Of a DNA stretch of 64,000 nt, positions 1 through 8,513 are shown one piece after another. Each line of letters opens with the position of its first letter. The first letter of the stretch is position 1. The stretch is taken from contig SPDP01000001.1 of NCBI GenBank assembly GCA_009360345.1, positions 1,860,001 to 1,924,000 of the forward strand, in the 5' to 3' direction. The notes beneath the pieces are model-generated. The model was not told where the DNA came from. It saw only the letters and a program-made list of their open reading frames with translations, and did no database searches. The position numbers and the translations under genes are program-made. This DNA is from Alcaligenaceae bacterium SAGV5 (GTDB lineage: Bacteria > Pseudomonadota > Gammaproteobacteria > Burkholderiales > Burkholderiaceae_B).

Positions 1-127
1 CATCAGCCTGCGGCGTCTCGTCGCTGACCTGGCCGCGCGCCATGCGCGCCAGGCGCTGGCAGAAAGCCGGCCAAGGCGCATCGGAAAGCATGCGGGGCAG
101 GAAGAAAGCGCGGCGGCCGGGCTTCAT
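1..127 (-). CDS. 5' end of an unidentified gene, cut by the window edge
   Basis: An ATG at 127-125 on the minus strand opens 42 codons that run off the left edge. The product begins MKPGRRAFFLPRMLSDAPWP and continues with Arg-rich, GC-biased codons. It is divergent from the aminotransferase gene, with about 145 bp between the starts. The opening resembles, from memory, the first residues of some FAD-linked oxidoreductases of Bordetella-type genomes, but 42 residues cannot decide this. Treat it as a hypothetical protein whose remainder lies outside the window. Confidence 0.5.
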   Translation of the reverse strand, partial: MKPGRRAFFLPRMLSDAPWPAFCQRLARMARGQVSDETPQAD

Positions 128-272
128 GGCAACAGGACGGGGAGAACCATGCTTCGCATTGTAACGGCGCGGCCGACCGGACGGCCACCGGCGCCGGCCC
201 GCGGCGCGGCGTATCATGAACGACCCGGGACGCCGACGGCCCCCCCTCCCCATGACTTCCCGTTCGACCGCC

Positions 273-1430
273 ATGCTTCGCCTCTCCCCCCGCATTGCCC
301 GCATCGCTCCCTTCTATGCCATGGAGGTCGTCAAGCAGGCGGCGGCCCTGCAGGCCGCGGGCCGCGACATCGTGCAGATGAGCATAGGCGAACCCGACTT
401 CACCGCCGTCCCGGCCGTGGTCGAGGCGCTGGAGCGCACCGCGCGCGAAGGCCGGACCCAATACACCGAGGCGGTCGGCATCGCCCCCCTGCGCGAGGCG
501 ATCGCCGGCTTCTATCAAACGCGTTTCGGCGTGGCCGTCGATCCGGCCCGCGTCATCATCACCGCCGGCGCCTCGGGCGCGCTGCTGCTGGCCTGCACCG
601 CGCTCGTCGACGCCGGCGCCCAGGTGCTGATGCCCGATCCGACCTATCCCGCCAACCGCCACATCGTGACCGCGGCCGGCGGCGAGCCCGTGCTGATCCC
701 GGCCGGCCCCGGCGACCGCTTCCAGCTCGCGGCCGAACACATCCGGCGCCACTGGACGCCGCGCACCGCCGGCGTGATCGTGGCGTCGCCCGGCAACCCC
801 ACCGGCACGTCCATCGCGCCGCAGGCGCTGGCCGAACTGATCCGCGAGGTGCGCGGCCGGCAGGGCTTCACCCTGGTCGACGAGATCTACCTGGGCCTGG
901 GCTACGAGGGCGACCGCCGCTCGGCGCTGGCATTGGCCGACGACCTCATCATCGTCAACAGCTTCTCGAAATACTTCCACATGACCGGATGGCGCCTGGG
1001 CTGGCTGGTGGTGCCGCCGCAACTGGTCTCGGTGTTCGAGAAGCTCGCGCAGAACCTGGTCATCTGCCCGTCGACGCTGGCCCAGTACGCGGCGCTCGCG
1101 TGTTTCCAGCCCGAATCGCTCGACATCTTCGAGGCTCGCCGGGAAGCCTTCCGCCAGCGGCGCGACTATCTCCTGCCCGAGTTCGAACGCCTGGGCCTGA
1201 CGGTTCCGGTCAAGCCGGACGGCGCCTTCTATATATATAGTGATGTGCGCGCACATGCGTCCGACAGCGCGGCCTTCGCCACGCGACTGCTGCACGAGGC
1301 CGGCGTGTGCGCGGTGCCGGGACGCGATTTCGGGAATGCCGAGACCGCGTCCTATCTGCGCTTCTCGTATGCCACCGACCTGGCACGGTTGCAGGAAGGG
1401 GTGGCGCGCATGGAACGGCTGCTCCGGTAA
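273..1430 (+). CDS. Pyridoxal-phosphate aminotransferase, class I/II
   Basis: A fold-type I PLP aminotransferase that moves an amino group between an amino acid and a 2-oxoacid; the substrate cannot be read from the sequence. The PLP lysine is Lys233 in SFSKYFHMTGWRLGW, and SPGNPTG and DEIYLGL are the usual cofactor-binding segments of the aspartate/alanine aminotransferase group. The length of about 385 residues is normal. I start at ATG 273 (MLRLSPRIARIAPFYAMEV), where family similarity begins; in-frame ATGs at 252 and 216 add only low-complexity residues and none has a good ribosome site. It is convergent with the transglycosylase gene, and a GC hairpin (arms cccggg, 1436-1453) sits between the two stops. 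Confidence 0.85.
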   Translation: MLRLSPRIARIAPFYAMEVVKQAAALQAAGRDIVQMSIGEPDFTAVPAVVEALERTAREGRTQYTEAVGIAPLREAIAGFYQTRFGVAVDPARVIITAGASGALLLACTALVDAGAQVLMPDPTYPANRHIVTAAGGEPVLIPAGPGDRFQLAAEHIRRHWTPRTAGVIVASPGNPTGTSIAPQALAELIREVRGRQGFTLVDEIYLGLGYEGDRRSALALADDLIIVNSFSKYFHMTGWRLGWLVVPPQLVSVFEKLAQNLVICPSTLAQYAALACFQPESLDIFEARREAFRQRRDYLLPEFERLGLTVPVKPDGAFYIYSDVRAHASDSAAFATRLLHEAGVCAVPGRDFGNAETASYLRFSYATDLARLQEGVARMERLLR

Positions 1431-1459
1431 GCCGCCCGGGCCGGAGCCCGGGAACGGAC

Positions 1460-2389
1460 CTACATGACCGCGGGGGTACCGGGTTCGGTGTTCTTGACGG
1501 ACACCGCTTCCGAAGACGGATCGGTGGGAATGGGCATGGGCTTGGCGGACGCGGAACGCGCCGGCGTGGCCGGAACCGCGCCCGGCGGCAGCTCGGCGTT
1601 GACGCCCGCGGCCGAGGCCAGCCGGCGCCGTTCGGCCAGGACCCTGTCGCCATACGGGCTGGAACCGTCAGGCCCCACTCCCACGTACATGCGCAGGCCG
1701 GCCGTCAGCGAACCGCCGCGCTCGATGTATTCCTTCAGGATCGAGGCGCCGACACGGATGTTGGCCACCGGGTTCCAGGCAGCCTGGCTGCCACCGAACG
1801 GCTCGAACCGCTCGGTGTGGACCCGGGTCAGGACCTGCATCAGGCCCTGCGCGCCGACGTGGCTTTCGGCGAAGGGGTTGAAGCTGGACTCGATGGCGAT
1901 GATGGCCAGGAGCAGCAGCGGATCCAGGCCCATTTCCTGCCCCACGCCATAGGCGGTGGAAATCAGCATCCGGGTGGCCTCGTTCGAGACCCGGTATTTG
2001 CGCGCGATATAGCGGCCCAGGGACTCGGCCTGCACGGCCGACACCTTGGTCGCATGCGGTTTCTGCGCCGGCTTGGCGGCATTGCCCGTCGAACTCAGGA
2101 AGGACGTCGCCTGGGCATGGGGCTGCGCATTGTCGACCATGGCGGCGGCCACGGCGGCGGCCGCAAGGACCTCGGCCGGGGCTTGCTCGGCCACGGACGC
2201 ATCAGCGCCGTTGAACGCTGTAAACAGGGAAACCTGGTCACGCAGACCAGGAACGGACCAGATCACGGCGGCCATGACGAACACGGCCAAACCTACATAA
2301 CTATTGATGGAGCGGCACCAATCCACTACTCCCGGTCGAGGCCGGGGGTCGGGCTGCTCCGTCGACGAGCTCGACTGCGCGTCGGGCAT
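1460..2389 (-). CDS. Membrane-anchored lytic transglycosylase (SLT domain)
   Basis: Predicted to cleave the MurNAc-GlcNAc bond of peptidoglycan. A short cytoplasmic N-terminus is followed by one membrane segment (about residues 30-49), an Ala/Gln-rich linker, then a C-terminal goose-lysozyme-like SLT domain. The catalytic Glu is Glu167 in AIESSFNP, followed by the family segment ESHVGAQGLMQV. The start at 2389 (MPDAQSSSS) is fixed by a strong ribosome site, aaggaggt, just upstream; the open frame continues another 45 codons without family similarity. At 309 residues it lacks the extra domains of MltC/MltD, so it is a short stand-alone SLT enzyme. It faces a 615-bp non-coding stretch that should hold its promoter. 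Confidence 0.85.
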   Translation of the reverse strand: MPDAQSSSSTEQPDPRPRPGVVDWCRSINSYVGLAVFVMAAVIWSVPGLRDQVSLFTAFNGADASVAEQAPAEVLAAAAVAAAMVDNAQPHAQATSFLSSTGNAAKPAQKPHATKVSAVQAESLGRYIARKYRVSNEATRMLISTAYGVGQEMGLDPLLLLAIIAIESSFNPFAESHVGAQGLMQVLTRVHTERFEPFGGSQAAWNPVANIRVGASILKEYIERGGSLTAGLRMYVGVGPDGSSPYGDRVLAERRRLASAAGVNAELPPGAVPATPARSASAKPMPIPTDPSSEAVSVKNTEPGTPAVM

Positions 2390-3004
2390 GCTTACCTCCT
2401 TGCAACGGCGGGCCACAAAAATACTGCATCCGGAAGCGATCGAAAGACGACTCCAGACATCGAGGCCACAACCTGCTTGGCTGCACATCGCGCCGCTGTC
2501 AGGACGACGGCGGCACACCTGCATGATCGCTATCGCAGAGATAGCTCGGGACCATGCCTGTTTCGGGCAGTGGGCGCGTTCGCGCCGCTAAGAGAACTCC
2601 AGTATGGTGGGCGCCCGATGGCCCGTTGAGCAGCCCGGTGGTCTTGTCCGGCCCCACATGGGGCGGCGATCAGGACGACGGCACCGGGCACACGCTGAAA
2701 GTTGGCGGATTGTAGAAATGCGATCTGCCCAGGTCAACCGTAAAAATTCATCATTCTGGTGCGGCACAAGGACAATCGCCGTCATTGTGATTTTCTATCG
2801 ATTCCCATGCGACCACATATGGAAATATTGCGAAAAGTGAGTATGCACTATCGCTGCGACCGAATCAGCTTCAGAAACATATGTAAAATTTGTCTCGACC
2901 GTCGGGCTTCGCGCCATATCGCGCCCCGCGCACCGCGCTCCCCGGCCGCGGCGGCGGGTTAAAGTGACCGCTCCCCGGCTTCCTCCCATCAAGGTGCTCC
3001 GCCC
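2390..3004. other. 615-bp intergenic stretch, in part AT-rich
   Basis: No credible gene is seen between the divergent transglycosylase and ubiD starts. Bases about 2730-2890 are clearly richer in A+T than the surroundings, with repeated near-palindromic catatg/acatatg words. A short inverted repeat (arms gctatc and gatagc) lies near 2530-2546. The stretch probably carries the promoters of both flanking genes; I could not assign a regulator. Confidence 0.5.
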
Positions 3005-3868
3005 GTGAAATACCGCGACCTCCGAGACTTCCTGCGCCAACTCGAAGCGCGCGGCGAGCTCAAGCGCATCCCGACCGCCGTATCGACCCACCTCGAGATC
3101 ACCGAGATCTGCGACCGCGTGCTGCGCGCCGGCGGGCCGGCCCTGCTGTTCGAAAACGCCCGCCAGCCCGGCCGCGACAAGGCCGACATGCCCGTGCTGG
3201 CCAACCTGTTCGGCACCGCCCGCCGGGTCGCGCTGGGCATGGGCGCGGAAGACGTGGGCGCCCTGCGCGACGTGGGCGAGCTGCTGGCCTCGCTGCGCGA
3301 ACCCGAGCCGCCCCGCGGCCTGCGCGATGCGCTCGGCAAGGTGGCGATGCTGAAGTCGGCCCTCTGGGACATGGCGCCGCGCGAGGTCCGGGGCGCGCCC
3401 TGCCAGGAGATCGTGATCGAGGGCGACGACGTCGATCTCGGGCGCCTGCCCATCCAGCACTGCTGGCCCGGCGACGTCGCCCCGCTGCTGTCCTGGGGGC
3501 TGGTCGTCACCCGCGGCCCGAGCCGCAGGCGCCAGAACCTGGGCATCTACCGGCAGCAGCCCATCGGCCGCAACAAGCTCATCATGCGCTGGCTGTCGCA
3601 CCGGGGTGGTGCGCTGGACTTCCGGGAGCACATGCTGGCCCATCCCGGGCAGCCCTTCCCGGTCGCGGTCGCGCTGGGCGCCGACCCCGCCACCATCCTG
3701 GGCGCCGTGACGCCAGTGCCCGATGCCCTGTCCGAATATCAGTTCGCCGGCCTGCTGCGCGGCGGCCGAACCGAAGTGGTCCGCTGCGTGGGCAGCGCCC
3801 TGTCCGTGCCCGCCTCGGCCGAGATCGTACTGGAAGGCCACCTGCTCCCGGCCTCCGATCCGCGGGCA
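3005..3868 (+). pseudogene. ubiD: ubiD, 5' fragment (about 288 codons)
   Basis: N-terminal part of the prenylated-FMN-dependent 3-octaprenyl-4-hydroxybenzoate carboxy-lyase of ubiquinone synthesis. It starts at GTG 3005 ([14 protein letters not shown]) and carries [43 protein letters not shown] and [11 protein letters not shown], all standard UbiD segments. Family similarity stops abruptly after [16 protein letters not shown]. The frame then reads through unrelated DNA, including antisense adhC, to a stop at 4078. The missing half, beginning [16 protein letters not shown], is on the minus strand at 8514-9179. The fragments add up to about 509 residues, the size of a whole UbiD, so almost nothing was lost: the gene was cut rather than eroded. 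The fragment alone should be inactive. Confidence 0.9.
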
Positions 3869-3878
3869 ATCCCCGCGA

Positions 3879-3965
3879 CTCGCCGGCGCGCGGACCTTCC
3901 AGGTCCACTTCTTCGATGGTCAGGGGCGCGCCTGCCTTCCAGGCGATCGCGGCTTTGGTCTTCAT
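3879..3965 (-). pseudogene. adhC: adhC/frmA, first 29 codons only
   Basis: From ATG 3965 the minus strand reads [20 protein letters not shown] and then DLEGPRAGE. This is the opening of class III alcohol dehydrogenase (S-(hydroxymethyl)glutathione dehydrogenase), the glutathione-dependent formaldehyde-oxidising enzyme, normally about 370 residues. After Glu29, where the family continues VLVEVKATGICHTD, the frame passes into antisense ubiD. A ribosome site (aggagc) precedes the start, so the native 5' end and probably its promoter are preserved. The rest of the gene is nowhere in the window. The fragment marks one edge of the rearranged segment and faces the aer-like gene divergently. Confidence 0.85.
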
Positions 3966-4041
3966 GGGCTGCTCCTAGGCTATCGACGGTGTCAGCCGGG
4001 ATTGTAGTGGGGCGGCACGGGGGCCGGCCGGCAAATAGTCC

Positions 4042-4069
4042 TAAAGTCCGGCCGCGTTGCTGCCGTCAA
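4042..4069 (+). promoter_or_regulatory. Possible sigma-28 (FliA) promoter of the chemoreceptor gene
   Basis: TAAAGTCC is followed 12 nt later by GCCGTCAA, ending 31 bp before the ATG of the Aer-like gene. The FliA consensus is TAAAGTTT-N11-GCCGATAA, so both boxes fit but the spacing is one base long and the second box has two mismatches. A chemoreceptor is a typical FliA target. An inverted repeat (caacgg, 4067-4072; ccgttg, 4080-4085) overlaps the expected transcription start. Confidence 0.4.
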
Positions 4070-4100
4070 CGGTCATGAGCCGTTGTCCATACCAAGAGCC

Positions 4101-5687
4101 ATGCGCAAGAATCTGCCCGTCACGTCGCTCGAGCGCTTCGTCGAGAAAAGCCGCCCCGTGGTGACCACCACCGACCTGAAGGGGCGCATCACCTATGCGA
4201 ACCCCGCGTTCATCGAAGTCAGCGGTTTCTCGCGCGATGAACTCATCGGCCAGCCCCACAATGTCGTCCGGCATCCCGATATGCCGTCCGAGGCCTTCGC
4301 CGACCTCTGGCAGACGATCAAGCGCGGCCAGCCGTGGCGGGCGCTGGTCAAGAACCGCTGCAAGGACGGCGGTTTCTATTGGGTCGAGGCGTATGTCACG
4401 CCGCTGCACGAGAACGGCCGGCATGTCGGCTACATGTCGGTGCGCAATGCGCCCGACCGCGCCGAAGTGGCCTGCGCGCAGGCCTTGTATGCCGACGTGT
4501 CGGCCGGCAGGGCAGCATTTCCCGCCACCCCGCGCCCGCGCTGGTGGCACGCCCCCACCCCCTGGGGCGCGGGGGCGGCCGTCCTGTCCCTGGGCACCGC
4601 GCTCGGGGCATGGCTGCTGCCGCACTGGGGCTGGATGCTGGGCCAGGCCGCGGCCGTCTGCGCCGCGGCGGCCGTGTGGCGGTACCGGGTCTCGGCGCCG
4701 CTGCGCCGCGTCGACGGCACGCTGGCCGCGATGGGCGAGGGCATGCTGTCGGTCGCCGTGGAAGGCCGCCACCAGTTCGACCTGGGCGGCCTGCCCATGC
4801 GCATCGAATCGACCCGCATCCACCTGCGCTCCACGCTGTGCGACGTGCTGCAGGTCGCGCAGGCGGTCGATGGCAACGCCGACCGGGTCAATGGCGAGAT
4901 CGCCGCGATCCGCCAGGTCATCGACGAGCAGCGCGACCGCCTGACGCGCATCGCCGCCGCGGTCGAGCAGATGAGCGTCGCCATCCGCGAGGCGTCGCAG
5001 CACACCGGCACGGCCCTGTCACTGTCCGAGTCGGCGTTGAGCGAGGTCGATACCGCGGAAGCCAAGATCGGCGATTCGGTGCGCGGCACGCATTCGGTGG
5101 CCGAAGCCGTCGGCCGTACCAACGAACAGATAGGTTCGCTGCACGACCTGGTCTCGACGATTTCCGGCGTGACGCAGGCCATCAGCGAGATCGCCAACCA
5201 GACCCGCCTGCTGTCGCTGAACGCGGCCATCGAGGCTGCCCGGGCGGGCGAGAACGGCCGGGGCTTCGGTGTCGTGGCCGAGGAAGTGCGTACCCTGTCC
5301 GACCGCACGGCCGGCAGCACGGGCGACATCGGCCACGCGCTCCAGGCCATCACCCGTTTCGCCACCGAGACCTCGACCTCCATGCAGGAGGCGGTGGCGT
5401 CGGTGCAATACAGCGGTGAGCAGATCCGCGAAAGCGCCGGCTTCTTCGAGCGGGTGCGGCGCTCGTCGTCGCTGGTGGTGGAGCGGGCGCGCGACATTTC
5501 CGGCATGTTGCAGCAGCAGTCGGCCGCCTCGCAGGAGGTCGCCGACAGCATGGAAGGTATCTCCGGCGAGGTGGAGCGCACGTCCGCGTCGGTCGCCTCG
5601 CTGGCCCAGGCCACCGAGGCGCTCAAGGGCACGGTGGGCGACATGCGCCAGTTGCTGGTGCGCTACGAGGCCTCGCTCCATCATTGA
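4101..5687 (+). CDS. aer: Aer-like methyl-accepting chemoreceptor with N-terminal PAS domain
   Basis: A 528-residue receptor that should pass a redox or energy signal to CheA/CheW. The N-terminal PAS domain (about residues 10-115) has [20 protein letters not shown], characteristic of Aer-type FAD-binding PAS domains. Two hydrophobic segments (about 145-195) form the membrane anchor with no sizeable periplasmic domain. A HAMP-like stretch and the signalling coiled coil follow, with the hairpin tip [20 protein letters not shown]. No C-terminal methylesterase pentapeptide is present (it ends YEASLHH). I prefer ATG 4101; an in-frame TTG at 4083 adds six residues. It lies inside the segment displaced with the ubiD and adhC fragments, divergent from adhC. 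Confidence 0.88.
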   Translation: MRKNLPVTSLERFVEKSRPVVTTTDLKGRITYANPAFIEVSGFSRDELIGQPHNVVRHPDMPSEAFADLWQTIKRGQPWRALVKNRCKDGGFYWVEAYVTPLHENGRHVGYMSVRNAPDRAEVACAQALYADVSAGRAAFPATPRPRWWHAPTPWGAGAAVLSLGTALGAWLLPHWGWMLGQAAAVCAAAAVWRYRVSAPLRRVDGTLAAMGEGMLSVAVEGRHQFDLGGLPMRIESTRIHLRSTLCDVLQVAQAVDGNADRVNGEIAAIRQVIDEQRDRLTRIAAAVEQMSVAIREASQHTGTALSLSESALSEVDTAEAKIGDSVRGTHSVAEAVGRTNEQIGSLHDLVSTISGVTQAISEIANQTRLLSLNAAIEAARAGENGRGFGVVAEEVRTLSDRTAGSTGDIGHALQAITRFATETSTSMQEAVASVQYSGEQIRESAGFFERVRRSSSLVVERARDISGMLQQQSAASQEVADSMEGISGEVERTSASVASLAQATEALKGTVGDMRQLLVRYEASLHH

Positions 5688-5766
5688 ACCGCATGCCGGC
5701 GGCCGGGCCGGGAACCGTTATGCTCTAGCCTGTTCGAATCACGGTACGGGAACAAGGGAGCAGGCG

Positions 5767-7254
5767 TTGTTGCAGAGTGGCGCGCGAGCCGGCCGGGCCG
5801 AGGGCCGGCGCGGGACGGAAAATACGAGCGGCAGGCCGGGCGGATGGAAGCGGGTGGCGATGGCGCTGCTCGCCGGCCTGCTATGCACGACGGCGCGGGC
5901 GCAGGCGCTGCCTGCGGAATTGTCGGCGGCCTGGGCCGCCACGGGGCTGCCCGAGAGCGCGCTGTCGGTGGTGGTCGAACCGGTCGACGGCCCGCGCATG
6001 GTGGCGGTCAACGCCGGCCAGCCGCGCAATCCCGCCTCGGTCATGAAGCTCGTGACCACCTTCGCCGCCCTGGACAGCCTGGGGCCGGCGCACGTCTGGC
6101 GCACCCAGTTGCTGGTGGAGCCGGGCACCACCATTTCGGCCGACGGCGCCCTGTCCGGCCCGTTGTACCTGCGGGCCAGCGGCGATCCCTACTTCAAGCT
6201 GGAAGATCTCTGGCAATTGCTGCGCGAATTGCGCGTGCGCGGCGTGCGCAGGATTCCGGAACTGGTCGTGGACCGTTCGGTGTTCGGGCCGGTGGGCATC
6301 GACCCCGGCGCCTTCGACGGCGATCGCTCCCGGCCCTACAACGCCAGCCCCGACGCCTGGATGGTCGGCTTCGGCGCGGTGCGCCTGTTGTTCACGCCGG
6401 ACCTGCGCGGCCGCCAATGGCGGGCGACCGTGGATCCGGCCCTGCCCGGCGTCAAGGTCGAAGGCGCGCTGAAATGGTCGGACAATCCGTGCCCCGGCTC
6501 GCCCGTGGTGCAGACCGAACCGTTCCTGACCTCGTCCGGCGTGTCGCTGCGGGTGTCGGGAACCGTGTCCGGGGGCTGCGGCGAGTTCAGCCTGTACCGG
6601 TTGGCGCTGTCCCAGCCGCGGCACGCCGAGGCGGTTTTCCGCGTGTTGTGGCAGGAAATGGGCGGCAGCGTGGCGGGCCGGATACGCGAAGGGGCCGTGC
6701 CCGGCGACGCCATCCTGTTCGCCACCCACGATTCGCCATCGCTGGCCGAGGTGGTGCGCCATATCAACAAGCAGAGCAACAATGTCATGGCCCGCCTGCT
6801 GTTGCTGACGCTGGGCGCCGCCTACGAACCGGGCCCGGCCACGGTGGACAGCGGCGACCGCGCGGTCGACGGGATCCTGGCGGCGCGGGGGCTGAAGCTG
6901 CCCGAACTGGTGCTGGACAACGGCTCGGGGCTGTCCCGCGACGGCCGGATCTCGGCGGACAGCCTGGCCCGCCTGCTGGCCGCCGCCTGGCGTTCGCCGG
7001 TCATGCCGGAGTTCGTTTCGTCGCTGGCCATCTCGGGCATGGACGGGACGGTGCGGCGCCGCCTGCGCAACTCCGACGCGGCGGGGCTTGCCCATCTGAA
7101 AAGCGGGTCGCTGCGCGACGTGCGCGCCCTGGCGGGCTATGTGCTGTCGGCCAGCGGGCATCGCTATCTGGTGGTCAGCGTGGTCAACGACGAGCGCGCG
7201 CAACTGGCCAACGGCTTCAACGACAAGCTCATCGCCTGGCTGGCCAGCCAGTGA
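5767..7254 (+). CDS. dacB: D-alanyl-D-alanine carboxypeptidase/endopeptidase, PBP4 type (family S13)
   Basis: A periplasmic penicillin-binding protein that trims or cleaves peptidoglycan cross-links. All three active-site motifs are present: SVMK with Ser91, SNN with Ser337 and KSG with Lys445. The insertion between the first two motifs has the size usual for class C low-molecular-mass PBPs. The N-terminus is a signal peptide (WKRVAMALLAGLLCTTARAQA). I place the start at TTG 5767 behind aagggag (5754-5760); an ATG at 5860 would leave only a very short signal peptide. The same frame stays open far upstream inside the chemoreceptor gene, but that part is shadow. It lies 79 bp after the chemoreceptor stop on the same strand. 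Confidence 0.88.
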   Translation: MLQSGARAGRAEGRRGTENTSGRPGGWKRVAMALLAGLLCTTARAQALPAELSAAWAATGLPESALSVVVEPVDGPRMVAVNAGQPRNPASVMKLVTTFAALDSLGPAHVWRTQLLVEPGTTISADGALSGPLYLRASGDPYFKLEDLWQLLRELRVRGVRRIPELVVDRSVFGPVGIDPGAFDGDRSRPYNASPDAWMVGFGAVRLLFTPDLRGRQWRATVDPALPGVKVEGALKWSDNPCPGSPVVQTEPFLTSSGVSLRVSGTVSGGCGEFSLYRLALSQPRHAEAVFRVLWQEMGGSVAGRIREGAVPGDAILFATHDSPSLAEVVRHINKQSNNVMARLLLLTLGAAYEPGPATVDSGDRAVDGILAARGLKLPELVLDNGSGLSRDGRISADSLARLLAAAWRSPVMPEFVSSLAISGMDGTVRRRLRNSDAAGLAHLKSGSLRDVRALAGYVLSASGHRYLVVSVVNDERAQLANGFNDKLIAWLASQ

Positions 7255-7384
7255 TGCCGGATGCAAACGCGCGGTTGCAGGTGTTACCCGATGCTGCCTC
7301 CCGGATGCAAGGGTTCCGGTATGCGGGGGCGGCTGCTATCATCGGATCGTCCAATCGTAAAAACAACGCAGGGAGCGCAACACG

Positions 7385-7696
7385 ATGACTACCAGCACCG
7401 CAGGCAAGGAAAAACTCATCTCTGACGTCAAGGTCGTGCTGAACGATGCGGAAGACCTGCTCAAGCAAGCCGCTTCCAGCACCGGCGACCGCGCCGTGGA
7501 ACTCCGCGAACGCGCCCTGACTTCCCTCAAGCGCGCGCGCGAAAAGCTCCTGGACGTCCAGGACTCCATGCTGGAACGCAGCAAGGCGGCCGCCCGCGCC
7601 ACCGACGACTTCGTGCACGACAGTCCCTGGCGCGCCATCGGCGTGGCCGCGGCGGTCGGCTTCCTGGCCGGCCTGCTGGTCAACAGCCGCCGCTGA
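7385..7696 (+). CDS. ElaB/YqjD/DUF883-family inner-membrane protein
   Basis: A 103-residue protein with an amphipathic, Lys/Glu-rich helical N-terminus (residues 1-75) and a C-terminal anchor ending RAIGVAAAVGFLAGLLVNSRR. This is the layout of E. coli YqjD and ElaB, tail-anchored proteins that associate with ribosomes in stationary phase. The GxxxG-rich tail and final Arg residues are typical. The two genes after it match YqjE and YqjK in size and type, so this is a conserved yqjD-yqjE-yqjK-like operon. The ribosome site is gggagcg before ATG 7385. Confidence 0.85.
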   Translation: MTTSTAGKEKLISDVKVVLNDAEDLLKQAASSTGDRAVELRERALTSLKRAREKLLDVQDSMLERSKAAARATDDFVHDSPWRAIGVAAAVGFLAGLLVNSRR

Positions 7697-7706
7697 TACG
7701 CGTAGC

Positions 7707-8114
7707 GTGTCCGCGTCGCCGCATCTGCTGGGTTCGCTCCGGGCGCTGGCTGCCACCTCCATCGGCATCCTGCGCACCCGGCTCGAACTCGTCGCCATCG
7801 AACTGGCGGAAGAAAAATCGCGCCTGTTGGGCATGTTGCTGCTCGCCCTGGCGGCCCTGCTGTGCCTGACGCTCGGGTTGATGATGTTCTCGTTCCTGAT
7901 CGTCGTGGCGTTCTGGGATACCGAATACCGTCATCTGGCCATCGCGCTGGTCGGGGCGGCCTATCTGCTGGTCGGCGTCGCCATGCTGATCATGGTGCGC
8001 CGGCAGGCCGTGCATGCACCTCTCGTGTTCGAGGACACCCTGGCCGAACTGGAGCGCGATCGCGACATGCTCGCCGCGGTCGCCGATGCCGATGGCAAGC
8101 GGGGGCCCCGATGA
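7707..8114 (+). CDS. YqjE-like phage-holin-family membrane protein
   Basis: A 135-residue protein with an N-terminal amphipathic stretch, two strong transmembrane helices (about residues 45-70 and 78-102) and a charged C-terminal tail with ELERDRDMLAAVADAD. This matches the Actinobacterial holin-X/YqjE family. The family name is historical; no lysis function is implied and no phage genes are nearby. GTG 7707 is used as the start, 10 bp after the YqjD-like gene. Its TGA overlaps the next ATG (ATGA), so the two are translationally coupled. Confidence 0.8.
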   Translation: MSASPHLLGSLRALAATSIGILRTRLELVAIELAEEKSRLLGMLLLALAALLCLTLGLMMFSFLIVVAFWDTEYRHLAIALVGAAYLLVGVAMLIMVRRQAVHAPLVFEDTLAELERDRDMLAAVADADGKRGPR

Positions 8115-8491
8115 CCGGGCGGCGCAAGGCGCGGGACGCCGGCGACATCGAGGCCCGCAAGGAGTTGCTGCTGGCCCGTTCGTCCATCGAACGCATGGAG
8201 CTGGCGGCCCATCTGCATCAGATCAGGGAAGCGGTCACGCCGGGGCAGGTGCTCAAGTCGGTCCTGCCCGGTCTGGGCGGCCGTGGCGGCATGGCCGCCG
8301 CCATGCAGGCCTGGCGTTTCCTGCGGCGCTATCCCATCGTGTCGTCCGCCGCCTCGATGCTGCTGGCCCGCGTGCGGCTGGGCGGCGTCTTCCGCCTGGC
8401 GAAGCTGGGCGGCGCTGCGCTGGCGGCCTACCAGGCCTACAAGCTCTGGCGGGCCATCAAGGAAGACCGCAGCCGGCCCGATCCACGCTAG
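8111..8491 (+). CDS. YqjK-like conserved protein
   Basis: A 126-residue basic protein starting at ATG 8111, overlapping the preceding stop by four bases. The N-terminal half is charged (ARKELLLARSSIERMELAAH). The C-terminal half has moderately hydrophobic helices (RYPIVSSAASMLLARVRLGG, KLGGAALAAYQAYKLWRAIK). Size, position and composition fit YqjK-type third genes of yqjDEK operons. No enzymatic motif is visible. It is convergent with the ubiD 3' fragment, 22 bp stop to stop, an arrangement that should predate the rearrangement. Confidence 0.7.
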   Translation: MTGRRKARDAGDIEARKELLLARSSIERMELAAHLHQIREAVTPGQVLKSVLPGLGGRGGMAAAMQAWRFLRRYPIVSSAASMLLARVRLGGVFRLAKLGGAALAAYQAYKLWRAIKEDRSRPDPR

Positions 8492-8513
8492 CACCGGACC
8501 GGGGCCGCCGGGT

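Noticed and set aside
3..1295. A 430-codon open frame antisense to the aminotransferase gene
   Set aside because: High GC leaves long open frames on the opposite strand; its translation is low-complexity (Arg, Gly, Ala, His) and matches no family, while the sense frame is a complete PLP enzyme.
3582..3965. A 127-codon minus-strand frame starting at 3965
   Set aside because: Only the first 29 codons are real (adhC); the rest is antisense ubiD.
5269..5766. N-terminal extension of the dacB frame into the chemoreceptor gene
   Set aside because: The extension overlaps a clear MCP signalling domain in another frame and has no signal-peptide character; a good ribosome site precedes TTG 5767.
7707..8114. 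Phage holin as sign of a prophage
   Set aside because: The family name is misleading; this is a YqjE-like housekeeping protein in a yqjDEK-type operon with no phage genes around.
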